Assembly (NCBI GenBank): GCA_002428905.1
Contig: DIYD01000321.1
Location: 1-13,041 of the forward strand
From: Bacteroidetes bacterium UBA6063
GTDB taxonomy: Bacteria; Bacteroidota; Bacteroidia; NS11-12g; UBA9320
Direction of reading: 5' to 3'
Length of the DNA stretch: 13,041 nt
The notes beneath the pieces were generated by a model. That model worked only from the letters and a program-made list of their open reading frames with translations. It made no database searches and was not told the origin of the DNA. Both the position numbers and the translations under genes were made by a program. Below are positions 6,703 through 13,041 of this stretch, piece after piece (position 1 is the first letter of the stretch; each line of letters opens with the position of its first letter).

Positions 6703-8167
6703 ATGCGCGTTTATTAAGTTCTTTCATAATTAGTTGGGCAGAAATCTTGCCTGATATAAGTGCAGGGGGCACTCCTGGTCCTGGCACTGTTAATTGGCCG
6801 GTGAAGAACAGGTTTTTTACTTTTTTACTTTGGATACGAGGTCTAAGGAAAGCCGTTTGCTTTAACGTATTTGCCATACCATACGCATTTCCTTTGTACG
6901 AATTATAATCGTTCTTGAAATCGTTAACACAGTACGATCTTTTCAAGATAATACTGTCGCGAACCGATTGTCCTATGTGTTTCTCCAGCCTATCCATAAC
7001 ACCATTGAAACATTTCTCTCGCATATCTTCACTGTCTTCTAGTCCGGGAGCCAATGGAATCAATAAGAAACCATTTTCACAATTTTCCGGCGACACCGAA
7101 TCATCGGTCACAGAAGGGAAGCATGCGTAAAACAAAGGTTTATCGGGCCATTTGGCGTCGTCGTAAATCTCCTTTGCATGCTCATCAAAGTCTTCATCGA
7201 AGAACAGGTTATGGTGTTGAACACCTTCTATTCGTTTGTTGAAACCCAGGTAATAGATAAGGGCAGATGGCGCAAACGTTCGTGAGGACCAGTAGTTCTC
7301 TGAATACATACGCTGATTCAAATCCAACAGCTGTTCCGTGTGACGGTAATCCGCGCCGCTCAATACCATGTCAAACGACTGGCGTTGTCCGTTAATGACA
7401 AGGCCAGTAACTTCCGATTGCGAAGTCACAATCTTCTCGATATTTGAGCCCGTATGATAACGAACCCCATGGGATTCGCCCAAACTCACCATTGCTTTCA
7501 CAATCTGATGCATACCACCCATCGGGTACCATGTACCCAACATGAGATCGGCATAGTTCATAAAGCTGTAAAAAGACGGTGTATTTTCGGGTTTAGCACC
7601 AAGAAATAGCACCGGGAACTCCAGTATACTGATCAACTTGGGGTGTTTAAACAGTTTGCGGATGTTCGATCGGATATTGGTAAAGAACTGGTTGATGTTG
7701 GTCACCGTTTCAGGTGTAATCAATTCCATAACGGACTGACCTGGTTTATACACCAACTCCTCCATAGAGGCTTTGTAGTTGTATTCTGCCTGTTTAATGA
7801 ATTTGTACAGCTTGGCACCACTTCCAGACTCATACGATTCAAATAAGTCGTGTAATTCACTGAAAGACGCAGGCATATTCAACCGGTCATCATCAAAAAC
7901 CACCTGATAAGATGGGTTTAAACGGATTAAATCATAATAGTCTGATGTTTTGGTGTCGAAATCACCAAAAAAACGATCAAACACATCGGGCATCCAGTAC
8001 CAACTTGGCCCCATATCGAAGGTAAAACCATCTTTCTTGTAGATACGCGCCCGGCCTCCGAGCTCGTCATTTTTCTCAAATACGTCAACGGATACACCCT
8101 GTGAAGCCAGGTAGCACGCTGCCGATAGCGATGAGAATCCAGAACCGATTATTGCTACTTTATTCAT
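6689..8167 (-). CDS. crtI: Phytoene desaturase
   Basis: A 492-residue FAD-dependent CrtI-type desaturase that introduces the double bonds turning phytoene into lycopene. The N-terminal dinucleotide fold is clear: VAIIGSGFSSLSAACYLA (4-21), an acidic strand end VDVFEKND, then LGGRARIYKKDGFTFDMGPS. Note that the third glycine of the GxGxxG motif is serine here, as I recall for other Bacteroidota CrtI proteins. The conserved C-terminal FAD segment LFFTGQLTVPGPGVPPALISGK is intact. Start choice: an in-frame TTG exists at 8183-8185, but the ATG at 8165-8167 puts MNKVAIIGSG directly at the Rossmann strand as in homologues, so ATG is used. A 16-bp palindrome abuts this ATG. It is the first structural gene after the MerR-type regulator (48-nt gap). 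Four-step desaturation to lycopene is assumed from the downstream lycopene cyclase. Confidence 0.95.
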   Translation of the reverse strand: MNKVAIIGSGFSSLSAACYLASQGVSVDVFEKNDELGGRARIYKKDGFTFDMGPSWYWMPDVFDRFFGDFDTKTSDYYDLIRLNPSYQVVFDDDRLNMPASFSELHDLFESYESGSGAKLYKFIKQAEYNYKASMEELVYKPGQSVMELITPETVTNINQFFTNIRSNIRKLFKHPKLISILEFPVLFLGAKPENTPSFYSFMNYADLMLGTWYPMGGMHQIVKAMVSLGESHGVRYHTGSNIEKIVTSQSEVTGLVINGQRQSFDMVLSGADYRHTEQLLDLNQRMYSENYWSSRTFAPSALIYYLGFNKRIEGVQHHNLFFDEDFDEHAKEIYDDAKWPDKPLFYACFPSVTDDSVSPENCENGFLLIPLAPGLEDSEDMREKCFNGVMDRLEKHIGQSVRDSIILKRSYCVNDFKNDYNSYKGNAYGMANTLKQTAFLRPRIQSKKVKNLFFTGQLTVPGPGVPPALISGKISAQLIMKELNKRAYETV

Positions 8168-8182
8168 TTTGTTTAAACAAAA
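8167..8182. promoter_or_regulatory. 16-bp perfect palindrome at the crtI start, candidate operator
   Basis: TTTTGTTTAAACAAAA is a perfect 16-bp palindrome in the regulator-crtI gap, ending at the A of the crtI ATG. Its TTAAACAAA half also occurs upstream of the regulator gene (9135-9143), and a related TTAAACAG lies at 8193-8200. This makes it a candidate binding site for the MerR-type regulator. It could also form an RNA hairpin at the crtI start. Low-complexity AT content means chance is not excluded. Confidence 0.45.
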
Positions 8183-8190
8183 CAAATAAA
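8183..8190 (-). promoter_or_regulatory. Weak candidate -7 element for crtI
   Basis: The - strand reads TTTATTTG, one mismatch from TAnnTTTG, immediately upstream of the 16-bp palindrome, so the palindrome would sit at the transcription start. No -33 TTTG at the right distance was found. crtI may therefore instead be read from the regulator promoter. Confidence 0.22.
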
Positions 8191-8215
8191 CCTTAAACAG
8201 AATTCCAAGAAATTT

Positions 8216-9118
8216 TTAGATTTTGTTTATTATTTCTTCGATATTGTTAAACAGTTTTACCGAAGACACGTTGATCAAATCTTCCCGTTCGCGTACATTT
8301 CGCCCCGTAACCCAGATGCTATCACCCGGTCTGTTTCTGAGCAACACACGGTTAAAGTGCTCAAGGTAATTGTTTACCTCATGTACTTCAGGCTTGATGG
8401 TAAAGTAACTTACAAACTGAATGTTGTCAAACGCCGCCTGCACTGCAGCAAGATTACTCATTGGCACGCTTTGCCCCAGATATATCGAGCGTAATCCTTT
8501 CAGCATTAACTCATAATGCACATACAGTAAACCAAGTTCATGAATCTCGTTATCGGGCAAGAACAGCACAAAGGTCAGATCATCGTTCATTGGGGTGTTC
8601 TGTTGAACACGCTCCAGACTGAGGTGCAGTTTCTGCTTAATCAAATTCGACATAAAATGCTCGTGCGCCGGAGTTATACTGTCTGATTGCCAGTGAATTC
8701 CGATATTATGGAGTAGAGGCACGAACACCTTAAGAAAGACATGACGGAACGAATATTCTGCAATTAACCGATTAAACGTATGCTCAAATAAGGGCTGATC
8801 AAAACTCAACATAGACACCACCATGGCATCCATATACCCTTCTTCTCCACCATTGCGCACCATGTGGTCGCGTACCTGATCCAGGAGCTGCGCAGACGTC
8901 ATATCGGCGATCTTACTGATCTTGATACCAGCGTTATACAACAAGGTAACATTGAGCAATTTCTTCAATGCTCCAGCATCGTAATATCGAATGTTAGACT
9001 CCGTTCTGCTCGGTTCTAAAATACCATAACGCTTCTCCCAAATACGAATCGTATGAGCCTTAATCCCGGATAGATTTTCGAGATCTTTGATCGTAAATCG
9101 ATTTGAAATATTGTTCAA
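8216..9118 (-). CDS. MerR-family regulator with cobalamin-binding domain (CarH/LitR-like)
   Basis: A 300-residue transcription factor. A MerR winged-helix domain occupies about residues 7-77 (FTIKDLENLSGIKAHTIRIWEKRYG with SNIRYYD in the wing). A helical cobalamin-cap domain (about 93-175) and a B12-binding Rossmann domain (about 180-300) follow. The cap keeps the CarH signature W143-x9-E153-H154. The Rossmann domain keeps E191-x-H193-x-x-G196, whose His is the expected lower axial ligand (DxHxxG with Glu for Asp), and a Ser at 237 at the spacing of the SxL motif. In CarH these residues bind adenosylcobalamin, and light breaks the repressing tetramer. Start: TTG at 9116-9118, directly after an in-frame TAG, because no ATG occurs before or within the DNA-binding domain. 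It is divergent from nothing; it heads the crt genes on the same strand, so autoregulation plus crt control is likely. Light or B12 dependence is inferred, not shown. Confidence 0.92.
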   Translation of the reverse strand: MNNISNRFTIKDLENLSGIKAHTIRIWEKRYGILEPSRTESNIRYYDAGALKKLLNVTLLYNAGIKISKIADMTSAQLLDQVRDHMVRNGGEEGYMDAMVVSMLSFDQPLFEHTFNRLIAEYSFRHVFLKVFVPLLHNIGIHWQSDSITPAHEHFMSNLIKQKLHLSLERVQQNTPMNDDLTFVLFLPDNEIHELGLLYVHYELMLKGLRSIYLGQSVPMSNLAAVQAAFDNIQFVSYFTIKPEVHEVNNYLEHFNRVLLRNRPGDSIWVTGRNVREREDLINVSSVKLFNNIEEIINKI

Positions 9119-9121
9119 CTA

Positions 9122-9139
9122 TTTAATATAATAATTAAA
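9122..9139. repeat. AT-rich inverted repeat in the regulator leader
   Basis: TTTAAT (9122-9127) and ATTAAA (9134-9139) are perfect complements with a 6-nt spacer. They lie between the proposed -7 element and the TTG start of the MerR-type gene. A possible operator half of an autoregulatory site, but AT-rich sequence makes chance symmetry plausible. Confidence 0.33.
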
Positions 9140-9147
9140 CAAAGATA
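9140..9147 (-). promoter_or_regulatory. -7 element of the regulator/crt promoter
   Basis: The - strand reads TATCTTTG, an exact match to the Bacteroidota -7 consensus TAnnTTTG. It lies 21 nt upstream of the TTG start and is preceded at 20 nt by TTAG, a one-mismatch -33 element. It probably drives the MerR-type gene and, by read-through, the crt genes. Inverted repeats lie on both sides of it. Confidence 0.55.
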
Positions 9148-9150
9148 CAA

Positions 9151-9165
9151 CTATTTCTTAAATAG
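9151..9165. repeat. Inverted repeat between -33 and -7 of the regulator promoter
   Basis: CTATTT (9151-9156) and AAATAG (9160-9165) are perfect complements with a 3-nt spacer. They lie two bases after the stop codon of the upstream membrane-protein gene and inside the spacer of the proposed regulator promoter. MerR-family proteins typically bind symmetric sites in that spacer, so this is a candidate autoregulatory operator. A weak terminator hairpin is the alternative; no T-tract follows. Confidence 0.4.
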
Positions 9166-9167
9166 CG

Positions 9168-9845
9168 CTAAGCTTGTGTATTTAGATGTCTTCGAATGGC
9201 TACAATATGACCAAATACCACGATTGGAACAACTACCGTGGGCAACCATACGAAGGGAAAATACAATATGCCTGCATTAGGCTGATCCAATGAAAACTGC
9301 TGAAAAACAGTAGGTGCAGAGAGAATTCCTGTGATAACAACCTGGAGCACCAAAACCAGGCATACGATGTTCCACAGCAACAAGCCTTTTCGGCCAATTT
9401 TTCCTTTTTTGTAACCGAAATAGGCGATAAATGGTGCGGACAACCCGGACAAGATATCGAAGTTTCGACCTTCAAACGTCATAGATTCGGGCATTAACCC
9501 ATCCAGAAACAACCACAAAATAACAAACTCCACCCCTATTCGAACCGTATGCAAGTAGGTATATTGTTCCAGATCAATCCACTGAATTACGGCCTTGCCC
9601 CGTTCGCTGAAAAAGGCATAAAGCAGAATCACCACGGAAGGCAATAGCATAGCCATAATTCTTGGTGGCATGGTATCCGTCACTAAATAGAAACCTTCCT
9701 GACTCAATAAGGCCTGCACCAGAGCCACAAACAACACAATAATGATTGCGCCTTTATTCTTCAATGTGGCCCGGTAAAACATCCATATCGTAATTACCGT
9801 GAGGGCAATGAAAACCATGCTCACGTATTGAGGTAGTGTGTCCAT
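9168..9845 (-). CDS. Conserved polytopic membrane protein of unknown function
   Basis: A 225-residue protein with about seven hydrophobic segments, predicted to sit in the inner membrane. I do not recognise a named domain, although the highly specific central motifs (MTFEGRNFDILSGLSAPF; SAPTVFQQFSLDQPN; FPFVWLPTVVVPIVVFGH) look like those of a well conserved Bacteroidota family. The last helix has no lysine, so it is not a microbial rhodopsin despite its size and carotenoid neighbours. An upstream in-frame TTG exists at 9849-9851. The ATG at 9843-9845, 6 nt after the stop of the flavoprotein gene, is preferred. The two genes therefore form a tight pair, upstream of the regulator with a 49-nt gap. 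A transport, sensing or lipid role cannot be distinguished from sequence. Confidence 0.87.
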   Translation of the reverse strand: MDTLPQYVSMVFIALTVITIWMFYRATLKNKGAIIIVLFVALVQALLSQEGFYLVTDTMPPRIMAMLLPSVVILLYAFFSERGKAVIQWIDLEQYTYLHTVRIGVEFVILWLFLDGLMPESMTFEGRNFDILSGLSAPFIAYFGYKKGKIGRKGLLLWNIVCLVLVLQVVITGILSAPTVFQQFSLDQPNAGILYFPFVWLPTVVVPIVVFGHIVAIRRHLNTQA

Positions 9846-9851
9846 AATCAA

Positions 9852-11087
9852 TTATTTATTGAACAATAATCGGAAATAAAACCGGGGGTCTCTAAACTTC
9901 TTACGCAAATTCACATTTTCGAACATAGCGGTCAGAAGGCCCTTAAACTCAGCACTTTTTCGGCCTTTATTCGCTACAAAATTGAACAACCAGGGGTATT
10001 TGACCATTTTTTGCAATTGATGACTCATACTCAACTCTGGCCCCAGATGATGATAAACATCGGTATCGTATTGCGTCAACACCTGCGCAGAATAATCATT
10101 CTTGTTCACTGCTTCTACAATGGCATCTACCGCATACTTTGAACTAATCATCGCATTACCAATACCTTCACCCGTAAACGGGTCAATTAACGACGCGGCG
10201 TCACCACACAAGATCAATCGGTCTGAACTGATCTTACGCCGCTTTGACCCCAGTGGCAGCCCCCACCCCTTCACTTTCTCAAGGGCTTCTGCCTTTTCAA
10301 ATCGTTTACTGATCTCTGGATGACTGGTTATAATGCGTTCCAGTTCTTCCTTCAAGTTCACTTTGTGCTTCGATACACTGGAGCTAAGCATTCCTATCCC
10401 AACATTAACTCGATTGTCGGTCATCGGAAAAATCCAGAAATATCCGGGCAACACATCGTTAATGAAGTGCAATTCAATGTAACCTTCATCGCTCAAACCG
10501 GAAACGTTTTTATAATACTGCCGAAGTCCTGCGCAGTAATGATCCAATTCCCGCTCAATACCTAATGACTTCGCCAATTGAGAATGTGCTCCGGAACAAT
10601 CTACAACCACATTGGCCGTCACTTGCCTGCCATCCGTAAATTGCAGCGTTGCTTTGTCTGATTCAACCTGGGTATGTTTAACCGACACACCTTCTATGAG
10701 GGTGCAGTATTCCGATGATGTATTCTCCACCATCAACGCATCAAAGTCGGTTCGTGTAGCGATAAAACCTGGAGCTTGTTTCTGCGATTGCTTGTCGATG
10801 GTAAATGGCACGTCTAATCGCTTTCCATTTGGGGCTATAAACGATATTCCCCAACTTGGCAGAAAAGCTGCAGAGGCGGTTGCAATTTGGTTTACCACAT
10901 CTGGCTTAACCCGATTAAGCGCATAAACCACTTTACCGCTCAGTGCATCCCCACAAATCTTGTCACGCGGAAAACGCGCTTTGTCAATCAAAACGTGACG
11001 AATCTTGTGTTTCGACAACCCCATTGACACGGTGGACCCTGCGGGACCTGCACCTATAATTGCAACTGTAAAATGATTGTCGGACAC
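9852..11087 (-). CDS. Geranylgeranyl-reductase-family FAD-dependent oxidoreductase
   Basis: A 411-residue flavoprotein of the geranylgeranyl reductase / FixC-like group of the PHBH fold. The N-terminal FAD fold has G12-A-G14-P-A-G17. It is followed by ARFPRDKICGDALSG (37-51), the family-specific Cys-Gly-Asp segment. The second FAD motif is CGDAASLIDPFTGEGIG (294-310). Members saturate isoprenoid chains or act as oxygenases on isoprenoid-like or quinone substrates; the precise substrate is unknown here. Its position next to a carotenoid cluster makes an isoprenoid substrate attractive, but that is inference. Start: GTG (11085-11087). The frame is open upstream, but no ATG occurs there within the nearby sequence, and GTG places the Rossmann strand at residue 7 as in relatives. 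It has a good promoter-like site upstream and a 6-nt gap to the membrane-protein gene. Confidence 0.88.
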   Translation of the reverse strand: MSDNHFTVAIIGAGPAGSTVSMGLSKHKIRHVLIDKARFPRDKICGDALSGKVVYALNRVKPDVVNQIATASAAFLPSWGISFIAPNGKRLDVPFTIDKQSQKQAPGFIATRTDFDALMVENTSSEYCTLIEGVSVKHTQVESDKATLQFTDGRQVTANVVVDCSGAHSQLAKSLGIERELDHYCAGLRQYYKNVSGLSDEGYIELHFINDVLPGYFWIFPMTDNRVNVGIGMLSSSVSKHKVNLKEELERIITSHPEISKRFEKAEALEKVKGWGLPLGSKRRKISSDRLILCGDAASLIDPFTGEGIGNAMISSKYAVDAIVEAVNKNDYSAQVLTQYDTDVYHHLGPELSMSHQLQKMVKYPWLFNFVANKGRKSAEFKGLLTAMFENVNLRKKFRDPRFYFRLLFNK

Positions 11088-11104
11088 CGGGCTTAAATTT
11101 CGAG

Positions 11105-11134
11105 CAAAGTTGTCAAAAAATGCCTGATTACAAA
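11105..11134 (-). promoter_or_regulatory. Candidate -33/-7 promoter for the flavoprotein gene
   Basis: On the - strand, TTTG (11131-11134) is separated by 18 nt from CAACTTTG (11105-11112), 17 nt before the GTG start. This fits the Bacteroidota TTTG / TAnnTTTG pattern except for C at the first -7 base. The same octamer precedes the DUF2892 gene. The surrounding 11088-11192 gap contains no gene and no convincing terminator. Confidence 0.45.
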
Positions 11135-11192
11135 CCGAAGTTGGTCAAACTTTTTTGGAACGATCGTCGACGGTGTTATTCACTACTGTCCA

Positions 11193-11420
11193 TTATAGTT
11201 TAATGAGCTTACCGATGTAACGACCTGATCGTGTTAGAAGCTGAACGGCATAAATTCCAGTAGACAAATGAGCCAAATTCACGCCTTCGGTGGGATTGAT
11301 CGTCGCACGGAGTATTCGTTCTCCGCTCATGTTCACGACAACTAAATCGGCCTGTGTTTCATGAATTTTGGAAAACCGAATCTCACCTCTAGCTGGGTTT
11401 GGATGGATCTGCAGAGGTTT
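11193..11420 (-). other. Type IX secretion C-terminal sorting domain
   Basis: The last about 75 residues of the VCBS-repeat protein form a Por-secretion-tail (T9SS type A) domain. It opens with QIHPNPARGEIRF, has a VVNMSGERI strand, and ends with HLSTGIYAVQLLTRSGRY and a basic GKLIKL tail. This directs export across the outer membrane by the Bacteroidota type IX system, usually with anchoring to A-LPS. Confidence 0.9.
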
Positions 11421-13041
11421 TAGAGTACTGGTTTGCTTGCCTACACTCACATTACAGGCCGTTGAGCTATAAGCAACCTGAAAACCACCACGGTTGTTTC
11501 CCACCAACATGTCGGGTTTCCCATCGTTATTCAAGTCTCCAAAAGCTGGTTTTGACATGGAACCAAAGGCATACGCATAGCACGCTTTTGTTGCAGGCTC
11601 GTAAAACACGTTCTTTAATGCCGGCGCGAACGAATCATTCAAAGAATCGCGCTGAACGTCTCTAAAAATACTGATGTTTCCAAACTCATCGCCCAGAATA
11701 AACTCCGGATCACCATTCCCATCCAAATCAAGAAACGCAGGAGAAGCATACGCGTATGGAAAGAACATCAGGGAGTCTATATCTTCACCCGTTTTCGGGT
11801 CTTCGACACTCACTATTTTATGGTAACCCGAGAACGCATTTCCGAACGACCAGGTTATCCGTTTAAATCCTGGGCTTGCAACGTTCGAAGTATCTCTATA
11901 GTAGTGTGTATTGCCCTCAAAGTCGCCAACAAGAACATCCAAACGGCCGTCACCGTCCACATCTACCACGGTTGGATCGCTTGTCCCTGAAGCCTTTATA
12001 CCGTATGCGTTATGCGCTTTTAGGACGGCTTTGGCCTGTATACCGGTTCCTGATATTTCATAGACGCTTAGGCTTCCATCTGCCTGCCCGACTACAAGTT
12101 CGTCAACACCATCCCGATCTATATCTGCGATGGCCGGTGCCAAAAAGCGAATCGAGTCTTTCCTCAAACCCAAATAGTTCTTTTTCATGAACCGGAACTT
12201 GGGAAGAGATTTAGTCCCAATATTGACGTATAGATTCAGGTAATAGGTACTATCTTCTGATTCAATTAAATCGCCATTGGTAGCTAGTATGAGATCCAGG
12301 TCTTCATCTCCATCGATATCATAAAGCAAGGGGTAGGAATATGCGCCGTGGTCAGCCACCCTATTGAGCAAAAAGCCATATTTCTGGAATTCAAAACTGG
12401 GATGATTGTCTTTACCCTTGTTTTTGTAATAATACAGATTTCGAGTTTCGCGGTAGCGATAACTACTTGCGTCCACCATATTTACTGCCACGAGCAAATC
12501 TCGGATTTTATCCCCATCTATATCCAGATAGTAGGCTGCAGGAAAAACGTCTATCGAAGCCGGTGTTGTATTGGCTGGAAACATGGAATCACTTGATATA
12601 ATGCTGTCGATGGTGAGTCCATGATCCGCCTTACCATTAATCAACAGGTTTAGATTAGACAGCCCGGCATTGCCCAAAACAAGATCCATGTCTCCATCCT
12701 CGTCGTAATCCAAAAGAAGTAACGACGAACCTCCTGAATGCTTCTTATTGTGTCGGTAAACGCGATGATAACAACTCGGACGCCGCTCAAAATCAATTTT
12801 ATTTGAGCCTTCATGCTCTGTAAAACTCCCCCAGCATTCGTCCGCCCATTCAAAAGATGGCGGGTCGAGAGGTTGGTTGCGTTCCACTGTACTGTTTAAA
12901 TAAAGCGTTACCCCCTTGGTTCCTCCTTCAAGTGTTAAGATATCAATATCCCCGTCCCCATCAACGTCTTCAATCGCAGGTATGTTTACCAGACCTGAAG
13001 GAATATCGTTCGTATCAAGCCTGGTATCACTGCTGAAATTA
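11193..13041 (-). CDS. VCBS/FG-GAP repeat surface protein with T9SS tail, 5'-truncated
   Basis: C-terminal 615 residues of a secreted beta-propeller-like protein; the frame is open to the right edge, so the start is outside. A GTG at 12887 is only an internal codon. The 51 residues before it continue the repeat pattern with VDGDGDIDIL. At least eight VCBS/FG-GAP units carry calcium-binding D-x-D-x-D/N-G-x-x-D loops, for example DYDEDGDMD, DIDGDEDLD, DIDRDGVDE, DVDGDGRLD, DLDGNGDPE and DLNNDGKPD. Units are followed by LVGN- or LVGD-type strands. Cysteines around CWGSF and SCY near the start of the complete part resemble other Bacteroidota repeat proteins. The protein ends in a T9SS tail, so it is exported and probably cell-surface bound. 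Adhesion or polymer binding is typical, but no specific ligand can be named. No link to the carotenoid genes is evident. Confidence 0.92.
   Translation of the reverse strand, partial: NFSSDTRLDTNDIPSGLVNIPAIEDVDGDGDIDILTLEGGTKGVTLYLNSTVERNQPLDPPSFEWADECWGSFTEHEGSNKIDFERRPSCYHRVYRHNKKHSGGSSLLLLDYDEDGDMDLVLGNAGLSNLNLLINGKADHGLTIDSIISSDSMFPANTTPASIDVFPAAYYLDIDGDKIRDLLVAVNMVDASSYRYRETRNLYYYKNKGKDNHPSFEFQKYGFLLNRVADHGAYSYPLLYDIDGDEDLDLILATNGDLIESEDSTYYLNLYVNIGTKSLPKFRFMKKNYLGLRKDSIRFLAPAIADIDRDGVDELVVGQADGSLSVYEISGTGIQAKAVLKAHNAYGIKASGTSDPTVVDVDGDGRLDVLVGDFEGNTHYYRDTSNVASPGFKRITWSFGNAFSGYHKIVSVEDPKTGEDIDSLMFFPYAYASPAFLDLDGNGDPEFILGDEFGNISIFRDVQRDSLNDSFAPALKNVFYEPATKACYAYAFGSMSKPAFGDLNNDGKPDMLVGNNRGGFQVAYSSTACNVSVGKQTSTLKPLQIHPNPARGEIRFSKIHETQADLVVVNMSGERILRATINPTEGVNLAHLSTGIYAVQLLTRSGRYIGKLIKL

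Noticed and set aside
8168..8185. TTG at 8183-8185 as crtI start (498 aa)
   Set aside because: The extra six residues (MFCLNK) precede the normal MNKVAIIGSG start and would run through the 16-bp palindrome; ATG at 8165-8167 fits the family.
9168..9845. Seven-helix membrane protein near carotenoid genes as a rhodopsin
   Set aside because: The last hydrophobic segment (FPFVWLPTVVVPIVVFGH) has no lysine for retinal attachment, and no rhodopsin helix-C motif is present.
11165..11172. CGTCGACG palindrome downstream of the T9SS protein gene
   Set aside because: Eight-base palindromes are expected by chance, and no promoter, T-tract or repeat copy accompanies it.
1..13041. CRISPR array, tRNA/rRNA, insertion sequence or defence island
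   Set aside because: No regularly spaced direct repeats, cloverleaf or rRNA segments, transposase or integrase motifs were seen; coding density is accounted for by metabolic, transport and surface genes.

Overview
This window looks like a chromosomal segment of a carotenoid-producing member of the Bacteroidota, most likely a marine Flavobacteriales-type organism. Four things point there: a type IX secretion (T9SS) C-terminal tail on a VCBS/FG-GAP surface protein, a fused CrtYcd-type lycopene cyclase, promoter-like elements resembling the Bacteroidota -33/-7 pattern (TTTG ... TAnnTTTG) rather than the sigma-70 pattern, and mostly weak Shine-Dalgarno sites. The species cannot be fixed from the sequence.

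Layout, left to right: a 5'-truncated SulP anion transporter on the + strand (1-1352) converges on a second, different SulP transporter (1364-2995, - strand). Everything from 1364 to the right edge is on the - strand and so is transcribed right to left. Next come a predicted outer-membrane beta-barrel protein (3062-3808) and a small two-helix DUF2892 protein (3911-4114). Then, in transcription order, comes a carotenoid unit: a MerR-type regulator with a cobalamin-binding domain (9118-8216), crtI (8167-6689), crtB (6702-5866), an unrecognised exported protein (5866-5357), crtZ (5360-4884) and a CrtYcd-type cyclase (4882-4175). Upstream of the regulator lie a geranylgeranyl-reductase-family flavoprotein (11087-9852) and a conserved polytopic membrane protein (9845-9168). 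The right edge is a 5'-truncated T9SS-exported VCBS-repeat protein (11193 to the edge).

The crt genes are packed with 14-nt, 1-nt and 4-nt overlaps and a 1-nt gap, so they are almost certainly one operon. Together they specify phytoene synthesis, desaturation to lycopene, cyclisation to beta-carotene and hydroxylation to zeaxanthin. No GGPP synthase, ketolase or rhodopsin gene is visible. The regulator keeps the W-x9-EH and ExHxxG signatures of the CarH family. It is therefore a good candidate for an adenosylcobalamin-dependent light sensor controlling the operon.

The least explained parts are the exported protein coupled between crtB and crtZ, the flavoprotein/membrane-protein pair just upstream of the regulator, and several inverted repeats at the regulator promoter, the crtI start and the crtY 3' end. 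No tRNA, rRNA, CRISPR array, insertion sequence or integrase was seen. No gene-free stretch exceeds about 110 bases.
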